Shown here: positions 48,021 through 59,361 of the stretch, piece by piece
Layout of the letters: each line of letters starts with the position of its first letter
How positions within the stretch are numbered: the stretch's first letter is position 1
DNA from: Yamagishiella unicocca
Taxonomy: Eukaryota; Chlorophyta; Chlorophyceae; Chlamydomonadales; Volvocaceae
Length of the DNA stretch: 64,000 bases
Assembly: GCA_003116995.1 (NCBI GenBank)
Contig: BDSL01000096.1
Location: forward strand, 124,001-188,000
Reading direction: 5' to 3'
Made by a program: the position numbers and the translations under genes
Notes under the pieces: model-generated
What the model was told of the DNA's origin: nothing
The model's input: the letters and a program-made list of their open reading frames with translations, nothing else
The model's database searches: none

Positions 48021-50265
48021 GCGGCAGGCGCACGAGGCGGGTACAAGTGGGCTATGTTTTGGAAGCAAAAGTGAAGTAAGCGATGAAGTAAGCGACGAAG
48101 TGTAAGGTCCCATAGTGGCAGCTCCTCACTGCGCCTGCTCAACCCAGCATTGCACCGTCCCATGGGTCGTCGTCACAAGATGTTCGTTCGTTGCGGCTTT
48201 TGAAGCCTTTTAGAGCTTCAGAGCTTCAGAAACCAGCCCGGGCTTCAGCTGGGTCCCCGGACCCTTCAGCTGAATGCCCAGGGGACTCAGCCTGGAGGCC
48301 CCCGTTTACCCACCCCCCTCCCGGCAGGCTTTTGAAGCCTTTCAGAGCTTCAGAGCTTCAGAAACCAGCCCGGTCCCTCCTGTGTTGCGGGGGCCTTCGT
48401 GTATGTCGTACGGTGGGCCCGTGGGGGTAGCTGTGGGTCGGCTTTGCTTGCCAGGTATTCGAGCACCGGGTTGGGCGCCTCCTGCTCAGTAGGCGTTTCC
48501 TCGCCTTCATGTATGTGCGCGACGCCTGGTCCGCGGCGCCACAGAGTGGTCGTTGTACGAGTTTGGGGGGTGCGTGGGTTGCGGGGGCTGGTGGTCCGGG
48601 GGAGCGATGTACCCAGTCGGGGTATACTCTTCCGGGTGTCCGCCAGAATTGCCCGAAACACCTGGCGGGACCACACGACGGGGGAGGAGCGCCTACTTCT
48701 CGTGCTGCTCGCTGCGCTTCCCGACTGGGACCAAAAAAACACAAAATTCCAAAAATTCACACGTTCCGAGTCGCAAATCAGCCGTTACAGCTTTGGCGCC
48801 CTCGTTTGGCCACATATGGAAGTGCGCTCAGCCACTCCTGCTTGCTGCGCTCCCCGACTCTGAACAAAGGCAAGCTACTCGCGCCTTCCGAGTCGCAAAT
48901 CCAGCCGACTAAGCTTTGTACCCCGCACTTGCGTCTGAATTTGTGACCGCACTGTGATTCCCAATTGGTTACCTTGCCGACTATGGCCTCCCAAGTGCAC
49001 GCGCGAAAAGACCGTAAAATGCCAAAATGCCGTTTACATTTCCGTCTCAGAGTCCATAAGAGTCCACAAGAGTCAGCAGAGAACATGAAATTCAGCTATA
49101 ATATCCATCGTGCGGCAGAGTTGATGTCCAGTCTGCGCCACAGCGCCAGAGCGCCAGCCCGAGCCGGCATTCATGTCTATGGTAGAACACAGTCTCAATG
49201 TTCGCGACATGCGCGGTAATGGGACTGTGACTAGCGAGCTCTGTCAATGTCAGCATCAGCATGGGCGACGCAAGAGCGCCAGTAAGCCTGCCAGCATATA
49301 TTCGCAGCAGTCCCAGACGCACCATCACAAGGCTGCCGTCTGGCTGTCCGGATCAACCGTCGTCCGGCCCGCCATCCGAGGACTTCTTCAGGACTCATCA
49401 CGGAGGCCCCCCGGACATCACGTGAACCGCGGGCCGGCGCCAAGGCAAGTCTATAGATGACTGTCCACGGGGGAAGGGGAGGGATGGCGAAGATGGGACG
49501 AGGGGGCTACTGTCAAGCCTAGATGGCCTGGAGGGGCTGCACGCTGGAGGGCACAGGGGAGCGTCCTCCGGGGGAGGTTCCTGGGAGGGCCCCCTGATAG
49601 GATGGGGACGCTTCAGCTAATATGGACGGGCGAGGGGCGGGTCGCTCCACCGGGAAAGCGCAGGGAAAGAGGGAAGGGGGGAAGCAGGAGGCCAGAGGAA
49701 CACCATTCTGCCGCCAAACGATGATGGGAACCTGCATCTGGCCTGCACCGGCACCGACGCCAGCACTAGCTGCATCAGCCACGCAGCCCATGGCGGGCAG
49801 GCCCGAGCACATCTCTAGCAGCTCGCCAGTGTGTGATGGTGTAATGCTGAACGCCGTCACCCTTGTCCTATTACCACTGCCCGCAAACAAATTTTGGCCT
49901 CGGCATCGCCGCGAACTGCAGGCGCCTGGGAGATGGCCGCGAGGCGCCCAGAGATGGCCGCGAGGCGCCCGGAATGCGCCGAGAGATGGCCGCGACCTGC
50001 GAGCACTCGCAACACGCACGAGCCTGTCATCTGCCTCTGCCGAGTCCGTGCCGATCCGGTTGCGGACGGTCGGAGGACGGCCGTCGCGAGCGCTCAGACG
50101 CCCCGACGCCCATTGTACATGCAAGTGCGCCGGGAGTGCCCGACGGCGCGTTTGAAAATGCGCTCTGGGTTCCCTGCCTTTCAATATATTCCTTGTGCCA
50201 CACGAGGACCTCTTACGAGCAGCAGAGACAATTTCGCGAAATGCCGTACTCTTTTCGATTCTAAA
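48021..50265. other. Gene-poor; contains a 133-bp direct duplication
   Basis: GCTTTTGAAGCCTTT(T/C)AGAG, GCTTCAGAGCTTCAG and AAACCAGCCCGG occur at 48196-48243 and again at 48329-48375, with intervening GC-rich sequence. At 48705-48900 the phrase CGCTGCGCTTCCCGACT with CGAGTCGCAAATC is repeated twice. Open frames on both strands around 49520-50180 have no domain. Likely retroelement or MITE debris. Confidence 0.5.
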
Positions 50266-50754
50266 GGCTCATGTACACACACATAAAGTTGCTTGTGCCT
50301 AAATCTCCTATACTTGCCTTGAACTGACTATGGACACCACCACGGTTCTTGTCCGCAGCCTCGACGGCCTTGAGAACTTGACGGTCACCATGGGCAGTGA
50401 CAAGCAAATGGATAGCAAGTCAACTGCCAAGCTCGTTAAGACCCGCGTCTGCCAGCATCTCAAGCTATCGACCCTCGAGGAGGTGGAGCTGCTGAGATTG
50501 CACTGCTGCTGCTAGGGGTTCTCGAGTACAGCTCCACCTCCTCGAGGGTCGATAGCTTGAGATGCTGGCAGACGCGGGTCTTAACGAGCTTGGCAGTTGA
50601 CTTGCTATCCATTTGCTTGTCACTGCCCATGGTGACCGTCAAGTTCTCAAGGCCGTCGAGGCTGCGGACAAGATCCGTGGTGGTGTCCATAGTCAGTTCA
50701 AGGCAAGTATAGGAGATTTAGGCACGAGCAACGTTATGTGTGTGTGTATGAGCC
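50266..50754. repeat. Large hairpin: 226-bp inverted repeat with 37-bp loop
   Basis: Left arm 50266-50491, loop 50492-50528, right arm 50529-50754, nearly identical. Each arm encodes the same frame of about 53 residues starting MDTT (ATG at 50330 plus, mirrored at 50690 minus), with LVRSLDGLENLTVTM and then VKTRVCQHLKLSTLEEVEL. The two mirrored ORFs differ at one residue in the first six. The pattern of two short strands then a Lys-rich helix resembles the N-terminal half of a ubiquitin-like fold; this is inference. The hairpin abuts the RNase H segment of the LINE at 50755. Confidence 0.9.
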
Positions 50755-53700
50755 GTTAGGCTTTAAGCAGCTTCCGTCGGTCCAAATTATATTTTCAGGA
50801 TCGAGTTGAAGGCCCGAGACAGCCGGAAAGTCCGCCTTTAGGCGTTCTGGCGTGTCCATCACTTCGACGCATGCGGTAAGCGACGGCGCGCTGGGCGGGT
50901 GTGTGCGAAGTTCCTTTGCTCTCTTCATTGCTCTCCAGCAGCACCAGCGCTTGTCGGGTTCGCCTTGTTTTCGTGGTATACGCGTGGGGGCCAGCTGGTG
51001 CGCGCCGGGTGCACTGTGCGTCAGGGTCATGCGCAGTTGTTTCCAGGCACAATTGTTGAAGGCTTCCAGTCCTGTGTCATTGGCCACCAAGAGGATGTCG
51101 ATGCCGCGTGCATATCGCATGGCGTCGTCGCCCGTGCCATCGCCCATCCTAAGGCTGGACATCTCACCTTCTCGCAGCTGGGCAAGGCGAGGCGGGCGGG
51201 CGATGGACAAGTGGCCTCTCGACGAGGTGCGAGTATGGGCCCGTCCGATCGTATTGGAGGGCGACGAGTGTGACGGTGAGCTGGGGGGACGCTGCCACTG
51301 TTTCAGCGCTTGCGACTGCCCAGCTGAGGGCTCGCTTTGCGCTCTCTGGGGTGGGATCCAGGTGTGCCAGGGAGAGGCCGGTGAATAGGTGACTGTAGCC
51401 TTCTAGGCATGCCCCGAAGAGCTGATCTTCACTGTGGCGGCTAAAATAGCAGTCGGTGTCACCACGACTATTCAGTGGGGAGGCGAAGCGTTCCATTACT
51501 GTTCCTGCCTTGAGATTGCGCAGGGCACGTATTAGGTGTCCGCTTAGGTGGTCATTGAGCATGGTTTCCGAGCGGGGTGTAGACTTGCCTCTTTTGCCGT
51601 CTGCACCTATTTGGCTCCTGCGCAGGAGTCGGACCACGTCTTCTTCGAATCCGCCCTGGGCAGTGAGGCTACGGTGGAGCTCGGGCGCGTGGCTCCTCAC
51701 GTGCTGCCATCGTACATGGAGGAGGTGTAGCCGTGCGAGTGTGAGGCGCCCCACACATGCCCCGTGGGGGTCATACGCGTAGGCCGTGTTGTCCGTGCCG
51801 GTTGCGGGGTTGTTGGCGGGGGGCACACGGGTGCCTATTTGGATGATGTGCCGACCTGGGGGGTACACATCTAGGTACGGGTTCCTGGGCCTTGTGGTGA
51901 TACTGGTGTTGCCCCGGAGAGTGCGCTTCTGAGCCGCCGTGTGCTCGTCGGGTGGGTCCCACCTGCCCTGCTTTTGGGCGTTGGTGAGGGATTGATCTTT
52001 CGCTGGTGCCACGCGCGTTGGCGCAGGGTTCCTAGGGGCTGTTTGCGCGGCCTGGTATCGATGCAGCGCGGCGGGGAAGTTAGGTTCGGGTCACGCTCCA
52101 GGTTCCACAACGCAATGTTGGAGGGCCGCCAGACAACCTTGCGAAAGTATTTGTCGAGGTCCGGGCCGAGCTCATTTCGAACTTACTGGGTGCTTTCGTA
52201 CTCATATCCTTGCCGAACATATGCCCGTAGGACAGAGAGCGGGATGGTGGAGTGCGGCCATGTGACTGTGTATTGAGTCTCATGGTTGCTGGTGGCCCCG
52301 GTGGTGACTGGGGCCTCTTCGGGCTCGTTGTCTCGTTGTCTAATTCGATTCGCTTGCTTTCTGGCCTTCTTTGCGGCTGCGGCCGTAGTGGTGTGCCGGA
52401 CCGTGAATGGGCCAGCCACAACCTCGCTGATAACTTCTGTGTCTCGGTATAGGTCGTATGTGAGTTGGTGTTCTGCCGACGTGCCCCCCGTGTCTGGCCA
52501 TGGGACTTGGTCTGCTAGGATTTGCGCCCTCGCGATGCGCCACGCTTCCAAAGGCTCGTCGGGCGTGGGGGCCTGCGGGGTTGCCGCAGTTTGTGGAGGC
52601 AGGACCGTGCGCATGGCTTCCAGGGTAAGGACGGGTATACCCTCTGCATCAGTGGGTTCATGGGCATGGTCTGCGTCCCCTCTGGTCGCGCCGCCGGGCT
52701 GCGGGCGGCGTGTTTGCAGGGCATGGGGCTGTGTCGGTTGTTGTCTTCGTCCCAGGCCTTTTACGTGTGGGTGCATGTCCTCCAGGACTGCCCGCCAGAA
52801 GGCGGCCACATCTTCGTCTGTGCCTGCCCACATGCGGGCCCACTGTATGGCGGGTTTCCCTACCTCGTGGGCATGTAGCTGCACGAGCACGGGCACGTCA
52901 TGAATTCTTGCCTTGGTCGTGCGTGTCTTATTGTTGTCGCAACGGGTGTTTTTGGCGATCAGTGCTTCCTGCCGGGCCGTGATGCCTTCTTCGTTTGCGC
53001 CCTCTGCGGGCCGTTTGTTGGGGAGGGGAGCCTTGGTGGTCTGTGCTCAGGTGCCTGGTCCCAGTCGGGCCTGGGGCTACTTCTGGGGGGGGTCCTGTAG
53101 GGGGCTCTGTGTTTCGGTAGCCTCTGATTGCGTAGCAGTGCGCGCTGGCCAGGCTCTCTGCTCGGGGGCCATCGTGTGGTTGATGGGCGGGATGTGTGGG
53201 TCCATGGAGGGCATGATGGCAGCGTTGGGCACGCATGTCTTGGATAGCAGGCCAGCGAATGCCGGCACGTCAGGGATTTTCCGATGGGTTTTGTCCTTTA
53301 GTGGTGCCGCGCTTATGTATTTCTTCGGGTCCAGGTCTTTGCCCCGTTCAAGCGGGTCGCAGTGCGCACTTATCGCCAGACTAAGACGGTTTAGTGCAAC
53401 TTTGTGCCGGTGTTGAATCAGAGTTTTGTTGATGAAGAGGTTTTGCAGTTCAGCACTGGTGATTAGGTGGGTCCCGGTGGTGTGGTCCACCAGGGTTTGC
53501 AGGTCAAGGCCGAGCTCAACAAGGGGCATTATATACCGGTAGGGCAGTGGGAGTTCGGCAGTGGGAGTTCGGCGTCAGTCTGACCTCTCGCTAGCTGAAC
53601 CGCCTTATATAGGGTATTGATGTCCGGGGCGTATGGGTGGCCGGCGGCCGTAATGTCTATCCCGCTCTCTCTCGCCAGCGATAGTTGTTTTAGGGTTACA

Positions 53701-54400
53701 TAGTAGCAGCTCCCGCCTGCAAGGCGGTGCATGGGTTGGGGCCCCGCATAGTCGTGTTGCAGCTTGAGCATGGCACGGGTGACCACACCCAATCGCCCTG
53801 GGTCATTTAGTGCCAGGACGAGTGCTCGGGTCGAGCGCTGCACGTATATGGGTAGCAGGGAGCCCACGCCTAAGCCGTACATCTCTGCGGGCTGGAGGAT
53901 AGCCCGCGTTGGGAAGGTAGGTGTGATGTAGTAGCATTTTTTGGCTATCCTGGCGATCATTGCGTCCAACATTCGGATATCATTGGGGGTGTACGCCATG
54001 GTTGGAAAGCTATATGTCACCACCGATTGGATGCAGGTTTGCAAGACGCATAGTCGTTGGTCTGGTGATGCCATGCTTGACAGCAGCAGTTTGCCCTTTT
54101 CTGTTATGGCCTCGCTCACGGAACGTAGTTGAGGCCCCCAGTTGAGGGTAAGAGTGATTTGGGCTCCGAGGTATTTGTAGGGTTCTGTTGGGGGGATGTA
54201 GGGCAGTACTTGCCCGCCGATTTTGATTCTGTTGTGCAGGGTGGATTTCAGTGTGCGTCCGCATGTCGGACCTTTGATTGACATGTCACCACCACCCATG
54301 TTTCCTTGTACAGAGCCCCACAGGGCCCCACTGCTGCTGCCAGCAGCAGGTCCACCACTCCCGCTGTCGCCACCCTTGCTTCCATACATGTGCAGAGTCC
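50755..54400 (-). mobile_element. Decayed LINE: RT thumb region to start of RNase H
   Basis: Minus-strand reading frames in order. 54290-53530 holds the end of a non-LTR reverse transcriptase (EPYKYLGAQITLTLNWGPQL, then CVLQTCIQSVVTYSFPTMAY). A connecting region spans 53529-53077, 52896-52183 and 52110-51164 (TDCYFSRHSEDQLFGACLEG). 51210-50755 ends in LDPENIIWTDGSCLKPNGS, the first strand of an RNase H domain with its catalytic Asp. The RT palm with its active site is absent, as in 5'-truncated LINEs. Frames change several times; one break is explained by a 14-bp tandem duplication at about 53545-53572. LINEs that also encode RNase H are known in volvocine algae (Dualen/RandI type). Inactive. 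Confidence 0.75.
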
Positions 54401-54619
54401 CTCCACTGCTGGGTCCGCCTTCCCCCCTACACAGGTGTGCAGGTCCCTATGGGTGTGGTGCGCCGTCTGGGGAGCGTCCAGGGGAGGTTACCCCTCGCCT
54501 GCACCGTTTTTAGTTCTTCCCAGTGGCTCAGGCTGTGGTTGGCCACCTATAGGCCCGGCTTGGTGCAGCAGTGCGTGGCGACACGGGCGCAGCAGGTCTG
54601 GTTGGTACAGGGCCCCCCG
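54401..54619. other. Junction between LINE remnant and duplicated flank
   Basis: Gly/Ser-rich frame upstream of the RT thumb on the minus strand, then unclassified GC-rich sequence. No feature recognised. Confidence 0.4.
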
Positions 54620-54874
54620 GCCGTGCAGCCCTGCGTCTGGGGTGTGGTAGTAGTAAGTGTTACAGTGGGTGTTCCAGACCAGAAGGTAGAACCAACGGGC
54701 ACATTCCATCCGCCTTGAGTGGGATGTGGTGGTCCTGACCGCTATTACAGGTACGTACTGCCATGGAAATGGGGCGCCGGCTTATGGCTGCGGCCTTGCC
54801 TTGAAGAGGGCGGGGGCTGGTGGCCCTCCTGTTGTTCCGCGGATTGATCCACAGGATCGTGCCATCCGTCCTCC
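54620..54874. repeat. Left flank of segmental duplication, copy 2
   Basis: Matches 41513-41748, including CTGACCGCTATTAC, TACGTACTGCCATGGAAATG and GATCGTGCCATCCGTCCTCC. It ends exactly at the CCTCC target site of the LTR element and resumes at 61055. Confidence 0.9.
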
Positions 54875-55316
54875 TGTAGTAAGCATGCGACAGAAGCATA
54901 CCTTCGTGGTAGGAATCCTGCCGATGACTGTCAGAAGCGTGTTGGTCGAACGATCGGTCTTCACATCGCATACTATATATAAGAATGGTGGCAGCGGAGT
55001 CTTGAACTCCGAACACGAAGTAACGTGATACGTTGTGTCTGGCCATAACACCCCACCTGGATGGTTTATATCTGCCGGAGGTGTCAGTACGACATGGTGA
55101 TCATGATCATGTAGGGCCCGACATAGGAGGGTCCTTGTGCGTTACGCCATCACGTAGGGCCCGCCTTCGGAGGGTCCCTGAGGGTCCCAATTACTCCAGT
55201 CAGACTCGTATGTGGCGTAGGCCGCAAGTCCGCTAAACGCAATAGGCCGTAATTAGTATTACATATTATTATATACTAATAGGCCATAATTAGTATTGCA
55301 TATTATTATATGTATT
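54875..55316 (-). repeat. Terminal LTR (3' LTR in element sense), truncated
   Basis: Matches 60574-61016 in the same orientation, including AAGCATGCGACAGAAGC, CATACTATATATAA, CCACCTGGATGGTTTATATC and GATCATGATCATGTAGGGCC. It lacks the last roughly 38 bp of the LTR; at TATGTATT it switches directly to a fragment of the gag core (55317-55405, plus strand). Confidence 0.85.
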
Positions 55317-57606
55317 CCTCACCCACCAAAGTTTTCGGGAAAGAGGGATGCCCACATTACGTGCACGCGGTCTTGGTTCGACTTACTTATGCAGTACTTT
55401 ACGTTTGACGCCGCATAGGTCACCCAAAGACGGGAACCGTCTTCTTCGTGAAGCAGATGATCGTGTATGTTATTTGTGGTTTAGTATGCGTGGATGGAAG
55501 GGCGTGTGGAGGAAGGGATCGCGTGCTGTCCGCCGGGCGTTGACGAGTGGCCTTGGTGTACCTGCTGGGTTGTCATTCTTGTGGGGAACCCGCGCGCTGT
55601 TGTGCATACCGTCAGGCTCGAACTTGTCATCTGGTCCTGGGGCCCCTAGTGCTGGCTTTACCTTTCCAGAGCAGTAGCATGCCATGCAGCGCCACCGGAA
55701 ATGCCAGCATAGTAGTAATGCCAGCATTATATTACGCAAATCGTCGCCTATGGTTGGGGGGAGCTTCCCTGGGCCGCCAGCGCCGGCCCGGCGTCCCCTT
55801 GCCTGCACCACTTCTGGAATTGACCCCTTGCTCGTGCAATGTTCGGTATGCCTGCCGGTCTATCTTGTCGGGGGCGAGCTGTCTTGGGCGCGGCTAGCGA
55901 GGTCCCTGTGCCTTTCGGTGCCTTTGTGGGCGTCTGCTCAGGTCTGCTGGTCTTGCTGTGGTCCCCCCGCTTGGGTTAGGCCCGGCTTGCCTATGTTAAG
56001 TCCAGGACATGGCCCCCCTTCTTGCATGGGTAAACCGGGCTTGAGGTCACCAAAACATTTTTTGTTGCGTTGTGAGGTATCTTAGGTCCCCAGCCTGTAT
56101 CACGCGGTTTTCTCAGCTGGCGCTCTTTTTCATCGCCCCCCGCCTGCTACCATACTTTTATAGCCAACCCAATGTGGTACCATGGACATGCTGCTATTCC
56201 TCTTGCGTTCTAGGGCACTGCGGAGGGATGGCAACCCTTCCTAATTCGACCCCCCCTGCGCTCACAATCCGTTCAGGAAGTCCAATCCACGACAACGTAA
56301 TCCTAATCCGCGAAGAACCGCATCCTAATCCGTGGCCACTGCAACCTAATCCGTGGCAGTGTCAGCCTAATCCGTGGTGACCGCAGCCTAATCCGTGGCA
56401 GTGTCAGCCTAATCCGTGGCCACTGCAACCCAATCCGTGCCCACTGCAACCCAGTCCGGACCCACGGCAACCCAATCCGAGGCCAACCGCATCCTAATCC
56501 ATGACGCCTCTAATCTAATCCTGTGTCACTGCATCTTAATCCAAGCTCTCGGCATCCATATACCGTGAGCGGCCCGTTACCCCAATCCGCCTAGGTTGCC
56601 ATCCCTCCTGGCACTGTGAGTTGCGCTGGCCCGGCCCACCTGCTCTTAAAAACGCCTGTTAGGGGATCCATTGTTTTGCATCTGCCAGACGGCAATCCCG
56701 TCCGTTCGCGGCTGCTGTTTTCCGGACATTTTGCGGTCTTTTTGCGCGCAGCTTCCCAGCCCCCGCTGTAGATTTTGTGTACTGGGGACTTTTATTGTGC
56801 TCCCGGCCAAGCGGAAATGCGGCTCGTCTCAGCTGTTTCTCCGGCCACGCCTTTTCGGCATCGGCAGTATATTGTACGGCTCGGTGCTCGTATTACACGG
56901 TCCGGCCCTTTTCACATACGATCTCGGCTTTTTTCAAGCAGGAAATGGCATGACGAGCATCCTCCGCGCGGCTTCCCAATGCTCGCTTGTATTTTTGCCT
57001 TTTAGGGTTCGCCATTCTGCATTCCCTCATTTGGCCCTGCGCTCCGTGTGAGGTGCTCGTCCGACCCGTGTACATAGTGTTTATTCGGCATCGGCGGTAG
57101 TTTCATACGGTCTCGGATGGGGCAAATCTCGCTACAATGGTCACCCCTTCCTCGCCGCCTCGCCCGCGGGGGAGGTGGTCTTCACGGGCCGCCCGGGTGC
57201 CGAGGAGTGGCCCGACGGTTGACTCGGGTGCGGTTTTCTGGGCGTGTTTGGGTTATGGGGCCTTAGGCCCCCGCTCGGCTGTCTTTTGTGGGTGCTTTTG
57301 GGCTCTGGGGCTTGGGGCCCCCGTTTTGCCGGGACGCGTTCCTTGCGTCTCGCTGCTGGCTTGGTGCAGGTGGTTCGTGTTTTCTGGACGCGCTTGTTCT
57401 CCTCCCCGTGCTTTGAGTTGTGCGTGCTGCCTTCTCCGTGTCCTCGTGTTTGGCTGCCTTCGGCTTTTGCCCCTTCCCGGCCGGTGAGGGCGGGCTCTTT
57501 TGCCCAGTGACCTGTGTCGTGGTCTTGCCCATCGGGCCCGCCTGGTTGCGCTTCCGCGCTTGAGCCGTTCTGGCTCCCTTGTAATACTCGCATTCTGCTT
57601 AACGAC
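55317..57606. other. Interior of LTR element: inverted gag fragment and noncoding filler
   Basis: 55317-55405 is a plus-strand fragment of the gag core (CACCCACCAAAGTTTTCGGG, then CTTGGTTCGACTTACTTATG). From there to 57606 I find no gag-pol coding. About 55500-56040 and 57140-57600 are A-poor GC-rich blocks like those at 5.4-5.8 kb. 56264-56545 is a minisatellite. This filler may itself be nested repeat sequence. Confidence 0.6.
56264..56545. repeat. 21-bp minisatellite
   Basis: About a dozen units of roughly 21 bp built on CCTAATCCGTGGCAGTGTCA and variants (CAATCCGTGGCCACTGCAAC). They degenerate toward the right end. Lies inside the LTR element. Confidence 0.9.
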
Positions 57607-58447
57607 CTATTCCTGCATTTCCGATTCCATGCGGGCCGCGCTCGCCAAGTCCTTGTTGGCCTTGTTCTTCAGGTTCCGGGAGCAATCGGGCTTGTGATCC
57701 AACCAGGATTGCTCGGACTTTTTGAAGCCCTTGCAAATCCGGCACCTGTTGAACTCATCCTGCGGCTTCTTCTCGCCTGACTTGTTGTCCGACTTGAAGC
57801 GCTTGGCGCCAGCGGTTTGCCAGACCTGTTGGGAGCGGCCATGGGAATTGTTGGGCGGGCGTTTGTTTTTTGAAGAAAAGTGTTGCTTTGATGGAGCGAG
57901 GGCGTTAAGCTCAGCTAGTTGAGCCTTGTCCTTTGCCGCTTTCCATCGCACTTCCTGCCCGACTGCGTACAGGATCAGCTTATCGAGGTCCTGCCAGTCT
58001 TTGCCCTCGTCGTCAGTCGCACATCGGCCGCGCAACGCTGGGACTAAGCCTTTTATGTACCAGGAAATTTGGTCGCTTGCGCTCATGTCTTTTGCTTCTC
58101 GCGTGACATCGTAAAAACGCTGCGTCTACTCCGGTACCTGCTCGTCCGCCCGCATATCGTACTCGTGCGAATGCAAGCGATCGCGTGCGGCCATATAAGT
58201 GTTGCGTTGCGTGTCCCCATATTGCAAGAAAAACGCCGAACGCAAGGTTTCGCGTGTTAGCGGTTTGGTGCCCGTTTTGTGCATCCCGAAGATGTCCGTG
58301 GCCCAGACTTGTGCTTTGCCCGTGAGCCAATATATGAAGTGCTCTAAGGGTTCCATTCGCACCAAGTCGAAGTACTGCATAAGTAAGTCGAACCAAGACC
58401 GCGTGCACGTAATGTGGGCATCCCCCTTTCCCGAAAACTTTGGTGGG
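57607..58447 (-). pseudogene. gag: gag core of the LTR element, broken by one nonsense codon
   Basis: A minus-strand frame beginning near 58446 reads KFSGKGDAHITCTRSWFDLL, then EHFIYWLTGKAQVWATDIFG, the pattern of a retrotransposon gag domain. A TAG at 58128-58126 (after DEQVPE) interrupts it. The same frame continues TQRFYDVTREAKDM through the capsid-like region to a Lys-rich tail with a Cys/His motif (CRICK, then SWLDHKPDC, spacing C-x2-C-x12-H-x3-C). It ends at 57607. A single base change would account for the stop. The 5' part of gag is not contiguous; it lies at 60507-60184. Confidence 0.85.
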
Positions 58448-58452
58448 TGAGG

Positions 58453-58936
58453 AATACATATAATAATATGTAATAATAATTACGGCCTATTAGTATATAA
58501 TAGCATGTAATACTAATTACGGCATATTGCGTTTAGCGGACTTGCGGCCTACGCCATATACGAGTCTGACTGGCGTAATTGGCGTGACTAGCGTAACGCT
58601 CAGGGACCCTCCGAAGGCGGGCCCTACGTGATGGCGTAACGCACAAGGACCCTCTCATGTCGGGCCCTACATGATCATGATCACGATGTCGTACTGACAC
58701 CTTCGGCAGGTGGACCGAGATATAAACCATCCAGGTGGGGTGTTATGGCCAGACACAACGTATCACGTTACTTAGTGTTCGGAGTTCAAGACTCCGCTGC
58801 CACCGTTCTTATATATAGTATGCGATCGGTCTTCGCCGTCGTTCGGCACGGACCCTTCGGTTCGACCAACACGCTTCCGACAGTGGTTGGCAGGATTCCT
58901 ACCACGAAGGTAAGCTTCTGTCGCACGCTTACTATA
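58453..58936 (+). repeat. Internal LTR copy in inverted orientation
   Basis: Reverse complement of 60574-61016, followed at 58940 by the same primer-binding-site-like TGGTATCGAGGGTC. Its left edge (AATACATATAATAATATG) joins the gag core at the same base as the truncated terminal LTR at 55316, so both share one pre-existing junction. Confidence 0.85.
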
Positions 58937-59002
58937 ATTTGGTATCGAGGGTCAGGCTGTAGATCCTCTCCTTTAGGGCGCCGATAGGCTAACCCTGCCT
59001 AA

Positions 59003-59361
59003 ATGGCAACAAAGTTATCGACGGCAGATATGCTGCTGTTCAAACAGTTCATGCGAGCAAAGCAGCAAAGCGTCGCCTGGATAAACGTCGCGCTGAGCGT
59101 GATGATAACGTCGAAGAACAACAACAGGAGCAATCAATAATTAATTCTGCTCCTAATTTTCCAAAATAATGCGCCCGCACAGATGGCCCGCACAGATGGA
59201 CGCAGAAGGCGAAAAGGAAAAGTCGCCCTCCTCGGGGACCCGGCTCCCTGCCAGGACTCAGGAGCAAGCAACGGCGGTGCAGGTTGAGGAGGCCATGCGC
59301 AACGCAACGCCGAACAAAGTCAAGGTGCTCTCCAGCACCTGGTGCTGGAGAGCGATGTCGA
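59003..59361 (+). pseudogene. gag: Inverted copy of gag N-terminal region
   Basis: Starts MATKLSTADMLLFKQFMRAK like the copy at 60507 but loses frame after about 20 codons because of small indels. It continues at nucleotide level through the segment encoding the acidic, Gln-rich linker. Opposite strand to the copy at 60507-60184. Confidence 0.8.

Noticed and set aside
49519..50184. Minus-strand 221-residue ORF
   Set aside because: Opposite strand is also open over the same GC-rich DNA; Pro/Arg/Ser-rich with no recognisable motif and no splice-supported partners.
58013..58459. Minus-strand 148-residue ORF overlapping gag
   Set aside because: Out-of-frame shadow; the adjacent frame carries the gag pattern on both sides of one stop codon.
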